Below are positions 36,042 through 49,860 of a stretch of 64,000 nt of DNA, piece after piece. The stretch is taken from the NCBI GenBank assembly GCA_900708905.1, contig CAADRB010000034.1, positions 1,091,379-1,155,378 of the forward strand, given 5' to 3'. Below the pieces are notes generated by a model. That model did not search any database. It had not been told where the DNA came from and was given only the letters and a program-made list of their open reading frames with translations. Every line of letters begins with the position of its first letter. The stretch's first letter is position 1. The stretch comes from Hymenolepis diminuta. Lineage: Eukaryota > Platyhelminthes > Cestoda > Cyclophyllidea > Hymenolepididae. A program made the position numbers and the translations under genes.

Positions 36042-36919
36042 GGTAGAAGTAATTCAGAAACAGGCTACACGAAAATTAAGAACAATTTGTCAGAAACGTA
36101 AGGTAATGAATGTTTATTAGCTTATTTGGTATTAATAAATGTAAATCATGAAAAGGAAATACAAAAGCTGGAAGCTCACAAATTGTTCTGATTCGTTCTC
36201 TAAACTAATGACCATGAAATGATAAGTCTAAACAAATTTTGTTGTCCAGAAATTGAGAGATTATAATTATATAGAAATGTTTAAAAATGATATCTTAATG
36301 CCAGAAATATTAAATGCGTTAATATTACAGATTATTCCAACATGATTTTCTTGATACATATTTACTTACTCAATCCCTCATCAATCATTAAAAAATCGAC
36401 TATTTCTTTTAGGTTCCATCAGAATGATGGGAGCAATTCATTACTCATACTCTGAGGCGGAAGTAAATCCTCTTAATTAATTTCATTTCGGTATAAATAT
36501 GTAATCAAATTATTAATAATTATTGAGCATTCATTTTACGAATAATACACCGTTTCCGTTTTATTTTTAAATCGAAAAATAGTCAAAGTCACTTTAAAGA
36601 ATATAAGTGCGTGGACTATCCCAATTCCCACAAATTAGATTATTTCCCTCATTGTAAATAAATTTTTTTATTATGATTTATTTTTTGGTAGAATCGATTT
36701 CTTGAGTAAAAGACGTGCAGGCAATTTGGATTCAGGTTCGTCAAATATTGCTACCTTTCCACATATTGTTTACCATCACATTCCTTGTATTCTGCTGTGA
36801 TTTATTTGCTTCTGTGTTCAGTTACTATATTACGGTGTTTTTTGGATTAGTTTCCCCTGCTAGATTATTACTGGTACATCAGGTTTGTTACTTCATAGAA
36901 GATCTGGCGACACAATGAC
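36042..36919. other. Upstream region of RMDN-like copy a
   Basis: AT-rich. At 36209-36220 it contains AATGACCATGAA, ~170 bases from the start codon, like the block upstream of the plus-strand copies but in the opposite orientation relative to the gene. Confidence 0.35.
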
Positions 36920-37221
36920 TGTTGTAATCTTATCTTCTGTGCAGGTTACCGTAACCGACTCTTAAATTCCCTTAGACATTGCACTAGTTACAAGTATGAT
37001 TCGACAACACCACAATATAAAACGACCCAGACCACTATATCAACACAAGACGCAGGTTTGCCTACCGACAGGTCGATTTATATTGTGCGCCTTCACAAAC
37101 GTGATGTAAATAAAATTCGTTCGAATAAAATGGAATTGAGAGAAGCAGGAATTAAAAGGTGGGAAATAGAAAAATTAACAGAGAATTATTTTGAAAAAAT
37201 ATAATTTTTTTATATGTAAGA
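36920..37221 (+). mobile_element. LTR-like repeat, copy C, 5' LTR of a Gypsy relic
   Basis: Begins TGTTGTAATCTTATC and runs through the shared blocks (TTCCCTTAGACATTGCACTAGTTACAA-type segment, GATGTAAATAAAATTCGT, GGTGGGAAATAGAA). A gag-like coding relic in the same direction begins about 50 bases on, the layout of a 5' LTR, primer-binding region and gag. Confidence 0.7.
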
Positions 37222-37269
37222 GTGACGGACCCAATTGAAAGTGCGAAGATTACGACAATCGTTTAAACC

Positions 37270-37920
37270 ATCATAGGACAAATGAATTTATCGAAACTGG
37301 ATAAGGATCCCGAAGACAACGTTAAAAATGTTGATGGGTTCCATTATGAACCCTCCGTAGATGAAATATTTGCGACGCGGTATGCTAGGAACTGAGACGC
37401 CTATGAAAATCGAATGATAATGTTGCCAGATGGAATGGGAGATACCATGCTATTCCGGAAGTTGAGTTAAAGTGATCACCATCTCTATCTGGCCTATCTC
37501 CCACCACTTTCGCCGAAGGACTTGACTTTTGAGGAGACGATCCAAAAGTGTAAGAAAGTGTTTGTTGACCATGCCTCTCTTTTCAATAGGCATTATAAGT
37601 TCTTAAATTTGGCCATAGACAAGGGTGGAGATATTCACAAGAACGCGGGCATTGTGAATGTGCAGTGCATTCTCGTATAGGTCGCTGAAGAAGGATAAAT
37701 TCGGGTGCTTTGCATTCATTCAGGGTCTTCGTCCCGCGTGTTATGCGGGAACTTACCTGAAATTGTTTTCTGTTTTAGATAGGAACCCAGATGTTATGTT
37801 ACACAATCTGGTTGATGAATACAAAAGCTTTCAGAGTCTCGTCGGCGACTCGATCATGGTTAGAAGCAATGAAACTTGGGCATATCTAATCAAGAAACCC
37901 AAAAATCGATCGAATGACTG
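37270..37920 (+). mobile_element. Ty3/Gypsy gag relic
   Basis: Frames broken by stops and a shift encode the gag pattern common in helminth Gypsy elements: a LPPLSPKDLTFEETIQKC segment, SLFNRHYKFLNLA, a DIHKNAGIVN patch, LKKDKFGCFAFIQGL, then DPDVML/LVDEYKSFQSL at 37658-37921. It directly follows LTR copy C. No protease or RT follows, so the element is truncated. Confidence 0.75.
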
Positions 37921-39644
37921 AAAATAACCCGATACCGCGGCCTCAAACAACGCAGACATATCTCAATTATAAACCGAGCTGCAAATTCTATGGCAATTCT
38001 CACCTCTATATACATTGGCCCACTTATTGCTTTAACATTTAACATCCTTAATCAGCACTATAAAAGCTTAGGGTGAGTGGAATTCAAGCGTACCGATGGC
38101 GTAGCGGTCAACATTCTCACCTATCAAATCAAAGGCCACGAAATTGATGCCCATGCGTGTACTTCCAGTGACGGTATAACGAACCGCAATGGTGTTAATT
38201 AACAAGAGGGATGGTTCCAAGATATTATTCTTTGATCCAAGGCCAACATTTCATTTGATAGACTTGGATATTTCTATGCTACAAAACCATTTATTTCCCC
38301 TTAGTAATCGATTTAATTCATTAATTTCTTATTCGTTAAACAGTTTACTCGGTAAACAAGATATTGGATTTATTTTTAGGTACTTCTTTAAGTGGCAATG
38401 CGAAATTAGAAACGCAAAATCAAATACCCTCATATTCAATTGAATATCCACCTGAAATTAAGCCCACAAAGAAAATAGCAAAAGAAAATTTTCTGATTTA
38501 ATTGCACAGAAAAATCATATTTAAAAATATATTAATCGGTATAAGTAGCCTGGTGCATACGAGGTTTGAACCCTTTCTGTCTATCCACACTAATTTTCTT
38601 CCTTCATATAGATGCCAGTTAGTTAAATCGCCTTTTGGACTAATGCTACCGGACCAGTTTCCCGCCAAATAAACAATTTTACAACATGCAATTGACTGTT
38701 ATTATATTTTCACACCTCAAACACCTGGGTGCCGGAAAAGCACTAGGAAATTAAAAAGGAAGTCGGGCCACGTTTGCAAGACCTTAAAGTCTATTTTGGT
38801 ATCTCATAAGCAAAATGTCTCCAGTCTTTTAAATGGTTTAAAACCATTTTGTGATGCGAATTCATATACATGAAGATTTCGAAAGACTCGGTTAAGAAAT
38901 AAGGCAAATGCGAAATTGTATATGCCCAGAAAGTTAGTTACTTTTTGTTTAAGTAGATTTAAATTTGATAAATACTATGGCTTTCTCTTTTAAAGAAGTC
39001 AAACAGAAATGGAGAGGGGGAGGAATAATAATAATTCTAATATAAAGTAAGTAGAAAGGGTATATTGATATAAGTGAACTTACTTACATAGTTAAATCAG
39101 TTCAGGACTCAACTGAAAATCTCAAAATATGTGTTAATCAAATGCCTCTAAACTGTTAATGGCATTGGCGAAATGATCATTATTCGTCAATGGAACTTAT
39201 CGCTCAAGGCTGATTAGATAAAGAGATCAGGAAAAACCTCAGTGATGCTTTCGGAAAGGCTGCGCTTCATAATTATTATCATATGCTCATGATCATATTT
39301 TCCCCTAGATAAGTATTGACTTGATTGCCTCACTAACTAAATGCTGTATGAAGTTAAAATCTATGCTCGAAAGGCACCATTTTACATCAATATCACAAAT
39401 ATTAAATTATCCAACTGGATCAAAATAGCACCATACAGAATACTTCTCAATTGCATAATTTGAAGTAAATAGTATAGAGAAAAACACGATAGGTAATCTA
39501 TTAAAAGATTGTTGAAACAAATAGCAATGAAACAAAATCGGATTCGGAAAAATTCTTTCCCATCTTTTGCGAAAGATTTTCGCATTTCCTTTCTGCCCAA
39601 ATCGCAACATAAATATTAACTCAATTACAAAAAAACATACCTTT
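37921..39644. other. Unassigned intergenic DNA with one tRNA-like repeat
   Basis: Apart from the SINE-like block at 38088-38165, no gene or element is recognised in this ~1.7 kb. Confidence 0.4.
38088..38165 (+). repeat. Degenerate tRNA-derived SINE-like repeat, copy 4
   Basis: CCGATGGCGTAGCGGTCAAC (A-box-like) is followed ~30 bases later by AAGGCCACGAAATTGATGCC (B-box-like). It is the best match to copy 1 at 3880. Confidence 0.4.
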
Positions 39645-40378
39645 CCATTGCAGAGTCCAGAACAGGTAAACTAAAGGCCTTTTGGGTTCGAATTTTGGCA
39701 TTGTTATTCTGTTTCAACTTATCATAGAACAAAGTGATACAAGCGAAGGTGTATGGTTAGGAGAAGCCACAGGACACACATCATTACCTTCGTCAGCCTG
39801 AAGATAGTATTTCAGAGCGTCTTCAAACGTGGATGTTGGCGGCTTGGCAAAAAGAGTAGAAACTAATACGTACTCAGAGCACCACGAACTCACAGAGTGC
39901 AGAGTTATATACTAATCTGGATCCGAGTAATGATCTTTCTAAATTCGTAAATGTAAGTAAAGGAATAGGCCGTTACCTACCTGGAAGTATTTGGAAATAT
40001 AAATACTGAGTTCAATCTTCTTTATGATGTCTTCCTCCTGAGACTGGCAATTCAACAAAGCACATCCACGCTAAGATGATAATATATAAAAAAGGTCTTC
40101 TTACAGTGTTGATGAGGCCCTCATTGGAGTATTTATTCACAGCAGCTTCAGTAACACTGTGTTTTGCATTTCTTAGCAGATTTACTACTAGTTGATAATT
40201 AATTGAAAAAAATTTCCATCTGAAAATCTAGCAGCTCCCTCAGGTCGCCACATTAAGCCCAAATCTATACCATCGTAATTTCCATTAGATCTTACCGATT
40301 TATCGTGGATTACTTGGAATGCTTTTTGATTCAAAAGACCAAGCTCTTTGAATAACTCATCTTTATCTCCATTTATTA
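39645..40378 (-). pseudogene. RMDN-like pseudogene, copy b
   Basis: All five exon blocks can still be traced on the minus strand. Exon 1 (~40216-40375) has LGLMWRPEGAARF in place of MWRLARxxRYL. Exon 2 ends LINT before GTAAG. Exon 3 carries IKKIELSIYISKYFQ. Exon 4 (~39790-39960) carries SSWCSEY and TLFAKPPTSTFEDALKYYLQADE. Exon 5 has FYDKLKQNN. Exon 4 has an in-frame TAG, and a block is deleted between SEY and TLF. Exon 2 is shortened, so no full protein can be made. Confidence 0.8.
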
Positions 40379-43300
40379 TGTATAAATAAACTGATAATGC
40401 TAAAATAATTAAATTTAAAAGGTTGTTAACTTACATTGATATTAAAATATGTAGGCGAAAAAGAGCACAAAAATAATGCAGACAAATGATTCAACTAACA
40501 TCGATTTTTGTCAGTGTGGTCTAGGTTAAATTAATTTAGATCACCTCGTTATAAGAATTTTAAACACAGAATAATTATGTTCTTAAGAATAAATGCGTTA
40601 AAATCCAAATTAAAACAATTTTTTAAATTATTTTATTGAAAATAGATTAGATTTCGTGCAACCTGAACAGATCAATGTCTAAAATGATAAGGAGCTAAAT
40701 TAAAACGTTTTAGTTTTGGTGCAACATTTTAAACTCGTAAAATAACAGTCATTGGTTGCTTTTAGGAAAGTCAAGGGTTGTTTTATTCCTTAAACGCTTT
40801 TATCGAATTGTTGTTCCTTCTTATCAATAAGCTTAAAGTTGCAATTTACTTTTACTTCCTATGTAGAGGAAAACATAAACAGGTCTGTATCATTTTAATT
40901 AGAATGAATGTCTGAGATAATTTAGAAAACTCTACAATCGTAAAATGAAACTATTTCTGCACTGTTAAAAGGCTTAGTGATAGTTTCTGCCAATGTAATC
41001 TATATGCCGTCTGGATATTATTAATCTAAGCTTGACTTTAAGTCAAATAGAGAAGAGTGATAAATGCGGTCACTCCAAGGTATATTGTTGATATGAATGA
41101 AATTCATTTTCATGTGATATTTAAGGGTTAAAACATTACCGGACCACATTTTGATAAAATGATCGGTAAATTAATGTCGACCAATGAAAACTGGGTTCTC
41201 TTTGCCGGCGTCCTGTTACATACTTGATAACTTAAACCTGTGTTTGAATTTGTATAGAAAATTTTCTGGCCAAAATGAGGAAGCTATTTTGACATAATTT
41301 TGAGATAATGCACTTTAGTTCCCGGAATATATCACAACATACTGTGACAATGTGTCTATATATTTTGACTGATATAATTGCACACATACTGACGGAGTAA
41401 TATGATCACAAAAAATTGCAGTATTTAATTTATATATTAAGGGGTTTACTACCAACAAGACCAGCCACTTACAACTTCTTAACTCATTTTTCTTTATCTT
41501 CGAACCAAAGTCGACTATATTTATTGTTTAGTAGATGAATGTTTTAAATGTCTACCAATATTACATTCATCCGTATTAATAGTTTTGGACTGCACTCTCT
41601 CCGAAAACGTAAGAAATTAAAAAATCAATTTTTCAAAAGGTTTATATTTAAATTACCGAAGGAATACAAGAAAGGGAAGATTTACCAGATTGTGGAAAAA
41701 TTATAATATTTTTTCTCTTGGAATTAGAGTTAAATTAATGGTATTCAGTGGAGAATAAATATCTTAAAGTTTCTGATTTAGAATCTAACATCTGTACCTT
41801 ATTACTGAATAAATTACCACAGAATTGTACAATATTAAATGAACTCAACGAAGAAATATATTAAGCTTATCGCTGCGATCAATCAATCACCAAACAAATT
41901 TCTGCACTTTTGATCTTGACAGTAGCAAATTTATTGTAGTATTCAAGTTAATAAGAGATATTACGTCTGAAATTATTGAATCTACCTATGAAATCCTATT
42001 TTAACTAGAATCTTGGTAATAATTATATTTAATGGAGTGAAAATATATATACTTAACATCAATAATTTTGGACAAATTGTAGGACTTGAAGTATTTTTCT
42101 TAATTCAACTGGCATGATTTTTCGTTCTATATGAAGTCAAATTTTAAATGTCTTATTTTGTAAAACAAATTCTAATGTGCACAAATATCCATACTGTGAG
42201 TCAATTACAAGAATATATCAAACGAGGAAATTGCGAAATAATATAATGCATTTACTGTTTAAGCTCGTTGCCTTTTAGTTTATAAGTTTTCGAATTTGTA
42301 ACTAGAAAAACATTTTTCATTTTGTTTTAAGAATGAATTTGTTTATCGAAGATTTACTGACTGAACTAAAATTGGTGTAATAAACTCAACTGGCATAATG
42401 AAAGCAATTATGAAAATCCTGATGGAGCTCCGATAACCATTTAATTGGTTCGTGTTGAAATCGAACAACATTAAAGGCTTTGTAACATCTCATTCACTAT
42501 TTATATCCGTATTTTTTACAACCAATGGTTTTTACTTAATTGTTACAACTACTTTCTCTTGAATGGGCACTTTGTTAAAATGCTGATCTGACTCTCTTCA
42601 CTTTTCTGTGAAATATAAATACATTTTTAATGGTAGATTCGAATGCACTATTTTTCCACCAATTTTTTTACGTAAATACTACTGTTCTATATGTTGGATT
42701 TATGTGTTAATTAAATGCCACTATTCAGACTGATTTAGTCCGAGATGTATGGCATTGTGAATATAGACGCCCCCATTAACCTATGTGTTGACTTCTTCCT
42801 CTCTCCTCTCATGCGTAGTGAAGATTGTTGTAACAGCAAGATTTAATCATCTTCCACAGAGTAGAAGTTATATCTTTACTCCATTATTAAAATTAAGGGT
42901 ATTACTTGTAAAGGCACACGCATACCAAGAAAATATTCCTAGAGCATTCAGCCGTCTCTTTATCTCTTCCCTTATAGTATTTGTTTGGTGCTAGTAATCA
43001 GCAGTAATAAGTAGTAATTTTGCAAAACAAATCAATCTAGGAAACTCAGTAATCTGATAACTTAACATAGAAGCCAATAACCCACGGCAAAACACAAGAC
43101 ACGTTATGATAAACACCCGTGTACTAAAGAAAGTAAAACTTAATCGGTACCGACTTAAACCACCAAATTTAATTACAAAGTGTCCTTTACCAGTGGAGAA
43201 TTAAGAAGGAGATTAGGTTTCATTTGTAGAGCGGGAGAAAATAATAATTTTTTCTTCTAGAAGCTAGATTTTAATCATACTAATTTAACATGGACAATGT

Positions 43301-46300
43301 GGTGAAGAATACAATAAATAGATTGCACCATGTTTAGACAGTTTAGAAGACACGAATTCATATTTGAATAGCTTGTTGGGGTTAAGATAACAACTAACGG
43401 CTGACAGCTAAGACCAGTTCTAGGGCAGAAGACCAGGAACTGTTTTGGCCAAAATGCATTGATCAAGCCACAACGAAGCTTCAAGAGGATAAGAGAGAAA
43501 GATAGGGAACAAAGGCGATGAGAGGGCAGCGTAGGAGCAAGTGTATGACGAGCATGTTTGCCCGTGCAATAATACAAAGACAATTTATGTGAGTCACTTG
43601 GGTATGGACACGCGTGAGGTATGAGTGCAGATGTACCTTCAAATGGAAAGGGATAGTTATAGAAAAAGAAGGATCAATAAACTTGTCTAGATATGGCAGA
43701 TAAGGGCTTGAGCCATAAGGGCATACAAATGTCACTGTATCTTCGTGGGCGAGAAACCGAAGTATTTTCATAGAGGATGCGAATAAAGAGTAATTTTGGG
43801 AATGCATGGAGAGGTCATCCTTCAAGGTAATTGGAAAGACAACCACAACAAAGGTCTACCTGAGGCAAACTGAGATTTATATTAAAAACGTGGAGGTTAA
43901 AACTCCAAGAATATAACAATGATTACAAGTAAAAAAGAGAAAGAGATTAATAAAAATTGAATGTATTTACTTAACCTTGATGTCTGCAGCATTTTAACCG
44001 ATTAATGGAAGGTATGACATCTTTCCACGCTCTTTTTGAAATTTTATCACAGCCTTTTTACGTCTTCTTCGGGCTATCTGATCCCTTGTCAGCCTCCGAG
44101 AAATTGTATTTCGATAATGATTTGATGATTTTTTGACAAAAATGACTCATTTATCAGAATTTTAGGTCTATTTTGTCTCATTCTGTAACTGTAACTGTAA
44201 AATTGTAATGTGAAGAAATAAACAGAATTTTGTCATATTTATCCACTTTTTACGCTTTTAGAAGGCCATTTTTTGCAGACTATTCATCTGCATATTTCTT
44301 GCAGTGAAATTTGCAAAAGAAATTTCAAAAATCACAAAAGTGATAGAGGATCAAGTAGATTCCTTAGACATTGCCTAATGCGACGTCTGGTTTAGTGAAG
44401 TGGTATTTTGGAAAAAGGTACTTAAAATAAACCGGATAACAATTCATTAATAATCCACCAAAACAAATTTCAACCAAAAAGGGGCATCTTCATCGTATTA
44501 TTTTTCATGAATGTCGAGACTTTATAATAAAACTAACAAAATTATTTTCTAAATAAAAAAGTTTAGTTGAGGGTGCAAAGGTCATCAAATTTGGTTCATT
44601 AGGCAATTTTTTATTTCTAAATTCCTCCGAAGACCTCTGCTGTTTTGTAGTATCTAAATCATCTTCTTATTTAGTCAATTTGATTTAAACAATCGTATCA
44701 AAGGCGAATTAAGGAGATGTAGAGCTTTAAATGCGGCATTAACTGAAGGGAGATGAAAATGAAAAGCCAAGATTTCTGTACAGCTAGAGTTGGGATCGGT
44801 GACCTATTACCTTTTGAGATCTTTATTGATGGTTTTATTTTAATTAGTGTTAAATTCGGACAGATATAAATTCTAAAAGTTATTGAGTAAAATTTGCACT
44901 ATATACCAAACTTTATGGTCGTATTTTTAGTTTGGTATAAATTGAATAGTTCAAATTCACTTTCTAATTAACTTGATAACTAAGAGCACGTATACATGGA
45001 ACTGCGAAAGCGTAACTTGTACCTCCGTTTTTCAGTTTTCAAACAGAATTCTTTCATTCAAGCATCATTTTATGAATAATCAATTGATAAAAGCTCATAA
45101 TTTAATTATTAGACTATTTGGAATCCATTTTAAAAACATATCGGAAACAATCAAACAAGAAGGAACTGCCTTTTGACGCAAATTTTGAGCTATTTCCAAC
45201 CAATAAAACAGAAAACTCAACTGCAATCATTTCATTTTACGTATACGTCAAGCAGTACATATCAGTTTGTTTTGATATGCCTTCCATAGACATCGTTAAG
45301 GGAGATTCACTTCGTCCTTATTTATAGCTCACAAATTTTAATGATTTCATCAGCTATATCGGTATCTAGAGCTAATAGGGAATCTCAGGGTGTTTTCAAG
45401 GCCACCTCAGAAAATTTTTAGAAATACTTGCAGGCACTTTGACTTTTATTTAGTTGCCCATACAACAATTTTAGCACTGAATTAAAATAATGACAGATTA
45501 TTTGATAGTAAGTAGAAATACGCCAATATTATATATGCCAAAGAAACCTACTTTATCTTGATACCGTTTTGCTGACATTCTGACCAATTGAATTAATGAG
45601 ACAGCATTTCGACCCTTCTCAATGTTCCTTTATAAATTGACATTATGAGGTTGTATCTTTTACAAGAATCATGAGAGATAAATATTGGATACTATGAAGT
45701 TTCCGGTCTCAATTGAATTGATTATTTGGATCCCAAAATGATTATTTATCTATGTGGAGCTAATAAAATCAAGGACGCGATCAAGGTAACTCTCCCATCC
45801 CAAGATTTGTATTTGAAAGTAAGTTTGGATCATATTTGCATTAAATGGTACAATTTAAAGTGTTTGGACACTAAATCCATGGATAAATGTAAAAGTGCAA
45901 CAGCGATATATTGACAAATGAATTTAAATATATTTCTAGCCACTAACTGTTTACGCTCCAACACGAGAATCCCGGCATTTTAGTCTAAATGTCACATATA
46001 TGCAAAAATTGCAAAAGATTTAAAGTTATTTGAGGTATATATTGGCTTACATATTATACATCAGTATATGAAATTGAATTATATTAAGTTATATGTTAGC
46101 AAACAGATAAGAAAAAATTTTTTAAAACGGTCAACCAGTCCACAGATAAATTGCTAATGCAAAGGTTTCAATAAGAGAAGCCTCCCTATCAATGTATTTC
46201 GAGTAAGTTTTGGGATCTACTTTTTAATAAATGGGCTAGAATGGTGGTACATTAATTGAGGTACTTTTCCCTTAAACCGTATTAAAATTCATGAATATAT

Positions 46301-47214
46301 GGTTAATTTAATGCCGCCAGTATTAACTAATAATAGTAAGGTAACCAAAGAGGTATAGAAGTGAAAACAATAATTGAAGTATGATTTCTTTTTGGGTATT
46401 CCCTTCCCTCCATAATTAATGAAAAAAATTAGTAAAACTGAAAATAAATGAAAACCAATCCATAATATTTAACTTAATTTCGCAAATTTTATATTCCAGA
46501 CAATGCCAGTAGAATAAAGGGCTAGTTTTCATGGACTGGATTAGGAGTATAATTGAAAATACTTATAATGGGTAATCTTCCAAATAATAATTGCAAATAA
46601 TGAAAACAATACGGCCCATATTTTAACATGAAGTTCGTTAACAACACCATCGCAACAGTCGCTAATTTGAAAGCCCATTAAAGAACATTACTTCTTTATG
46701 CCTTATCATTCATTCTAATGAACATTAATACTTGCGCAACAATGACAACTTTCAGCAAGATAAATGCAGTTTTAAAACATATAATTTTGTATTAGATAAG
46801 GACTATTAAATAAAAAAAGACACTAGGAGTATGTCAGTTATGTGACTTCAGGCTTATTCGTAAATGTTCAAAGTTTACTTCTTACCAATAGATAAATATA
46901 AATAGAATTTATTTGGAAAATGCATATAATACAATATTTTATAAGAATCTAACATATTTCTTAAGTAAATCTTGTTAATTACCAATTTATTGCAATAAAA
47001 GAAAGAATTATTAATGAATTGAAGATATCTCGACTTAAAGGTTCATCATTTTAAAATATCATAAATGTTTGAAATTAAAATCATTTTAAGACAAAAAGGC
47101 AATAAACAATTACTTTACATACTTTTTGAAAATGTAAAGTATTTTATTTGCCTAATATTTTCTCTCATTCTTCTTCAGTTTACACTATTTCAAACTCCTT
47201 GGCTTCTAATACGA
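40379..47214. other. Long gene-free AT-rich interval
   Basis: About 6.8 kb with no exon-intron structure I can support. The longest open frames (43275-43846, minus, two overlapping frames) match no known family. Confidence 0.45.
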
Positions 47215-47830
47215 CAATTTTCAGGCCCATTAGGCGGCGTTTGCGGCATCCTTCAACTTGAAATAGCACAGGACGATGAGACACATTGCGTATGCACTAT
47301 CAGGATTGACTACTTCACAAATTATTATTAAAAAAACATTAGGTTACTCTTGTAGGCCTCAAAATAATATTTTAAACCTTCTTCAACTGACGATTCTTTC
47401 GGTTAAGCAAAGAATATGGTCGCGAATTATCTTTTAAATGACCACAAAGCTGAAACTTCATAACATTAAGATGTCAATACATGAGAAGCGATATATTCGA
47501 GCACATTCACTTCATGCAGTTTCTATATTTTTAAGGAAATTTACCTTAAAACTGCATTGAGTTCAAATCCAAGTTCCGTTTGTTTAATACTTTCTTCTTC
47601 TGATTTAACATTCATCATTATTCCCTTCCACTAGGTATTTAAATTGCAATGTTAGGGAGAAATTCTTTGGAGTATTTTTCAACTGCGGCATCCGTCGCAT
47701 CCAGCTCTTCTTCGAACCATTCTTCCATGGGTAATTATTAGAAAATATGCATTTGTGTAACTCAAGACCCGGCAAACGCCAGCATATCTGATTAGTTTTT
47801 TGGGAGTTGGCCAGCACTACGTCCATGTTA
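47215..47830 (-). pseudogene. RMDN-like pseudogene, copy c
   Basis: Order on the minus strand: a remnant of exon 1 (QICWRLPGLELHK, ~47745-47800), exon 2 (EEWFEEELDATDAAVEKYSKEFLPNI), exon 3 (GIMMNVKSEEESIKQTELGFE), the exon 4 tail (PKESSVEEGLKYYFEAYK) and exon 5 (VLCYFKLKDAANAA followed by stops). Most of exon 4 is lost. Stops in exon 5 make it dead. Confidence 0.75.
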
Positions 47831-49699
47831 TAGTGCTATTTCTCATTTGATTACTCCATCTTCCAGCGGTAAGAACGGAGTCAAATATATCGCCAGTCAA
47901 ATAAATCTTGCGATAAAATTCCAATAGCACGAAGTTACTTAAAAGTCAAGGAAGGGTTAAATTCATGCTATTATGGCTATTGCTAGGCTTTTATTTGAAG
48001 GTAATTTGAGAAATAATATGTATTAAAAGTGAATTAATAAACTGAGTATTTCACTACTCTGATCGCAAAGGTAGAAAATTATCTTCTGTCCGGTCATCCT
48101 GTCAAAGATTGAATCAATGACTAAACTATATATGTAACTTTGTATTATTATTATTACAATAATCTCTTTGTGTTTGTCTAGTGTAAAGTTGACAGCCTGA
48201 ACACACCCTTTCCATTACTAACTTTAGTGTGGGTCCAGCATATTAAAAATGTCAATTATAAAAAGAGTTACTCCGCTTAAAATATTTTATAGTAGGCCTT
48301 AAACTATACTACTAATAAAGAAAAGAAGTTCATATAACTGAAGTGATATCGTTGAACAAATTTTAATTAGGGCGCATTTCAAAATAATTAAGAGCAAATT
48401 CTATAATTTAGCGATTTACTACTTGTGCCATTAAAGACAAAAAGGGAAATTTGTTAATGATAAATTGCTTAAAGCATTTTTACGGTAAGGTAAAAAATAA
48501 CGTTGATTTATGAATGGGCGGCAAAATTTCCGTCAATAAAAACAACTCTACGTTAAGCATGTTTCTACATAACAGTCTAAAAATACTAATATAATAGTCT
48601 AATAAATTACTGACACATTGAGAGCCTGGCATCATTTTTTGTAAATTATTGTATAAATGAAAGTATTCGAGACAATTTATTATATCCTTTTTGCCTCGTT
48701 TCTGACGATTCTTCATATTCTTCATTGATATAAATTAATTTAGATCGATTTATTATAGTGATAGTAATATTTTCTAATTAAAAATTTCACGACTCGGTTC
48801 TCTTAAAAATACTCGAAACTTTTTCGCTTATAAAAATGAAAGAGCCATTTTTAAAACTAAAAGTGGTCCGCTGTCCTTGAAATACTAGCTGCAACGATGT
48901 TTTACATCGAAAAATGGAGTTAAAGTAATGTATAAGTCTTACATAGCTAGAGGTCAGATACAGATTAGATTTTATTATTATTCAAATGGCAAAGATGCGT
49001 TTAAATAGTCATAAATAAATATATATAGTCGCCATACGTATTTGATTAACAGCGGCCTCTGTAATGGAAAAAGGCCCTCACTCTTTCCTTATCTGATCTG
49101 ACAACAATGCAAGACTCATTGGCTGTCTTCAATTTTGGGTAGGCTTTCTATTAATATTCTTTGGGTAAGCGAATTCCATAATACAGTCCCATTATAGAGG
49201 TATTCTATAGCAGGACTTCTGACCTCCAGCTTGTGAGTATGGGATCGACAGTTGAGCGAACCTGGGATAGGTCTCTTAGCCAAAGCTATTCAAATGCTGT
49301 GAGAATCCCAGTTAGCAGAAGAAAGCGCAAATCGTATGCTGCGAACGCTTTGTTGCACCTGTGCACGTTCACTCATAGGCCAACTCAGTCTCTCTACGTA
49401 TTGAGCGCTTGCTGATACATATTCCTGCTCTAACTGTCAACTGCTTATCAATGAACAAAAAAGGCAGAATCAGTCAATCGTACTCTCGAACTTCATTTCG
49501 GCCGTTCCGCACAATCCGGATTATCCTCCTTCAGTACCGGAGCCTCCCATTTTTCCCCCTTTTACGATATCCTAGCTAAGATAAGGAAAAACAAATTCTT
49601 GTCGTTATAAGGAAAACTTATTATATTACGACTTGAAATATGCACAGTGAAGCGTAACTCATATTAATTAACTTAACTAACTTAAGGATAAACCATTAT
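47831..49699. other. AT-rich interval without supported genes
   Basis: No recognisable exon, RNA or mobile element. A 60-codon frame at 49233-49415 is Arg/Ser-rich but unmatched. Confidence 0.4.
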
Positions 49700-49860
49700 T
49701 TCAATAATAATGGGAAGAAAAACAAAATTAAATATTAATTTCGTCAAAGTAAATACTTAATAACTACTTATAATTATATTTTCACTTTAATGCTCCTAGT
49801 CTCTTATCCTGTTCCCTCTTCCTCCCTCTCCTTCCCCACAGTTGTCCAAAGCACTTGTCC
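49700..49860 (-). repeat. Element-end repeat X, copy 3
   Basis: The minus strand reads a purine-rich tract (from the CCCTCTTCCTCCCTCTCC stretch) followed by TTAATTTTGTTTTTCTTCCCATTATTATT. This matches the block at 30437-30545. It is likely another Gypsy 3' end with its coding part lost. Confidence 0.45.

Noticed and set aside
43275..43846. Overlapping minus-strand frames of 102 and 121 codons
   Set aside because: They overlap in different frames, match no family and show no exon-intron signals.
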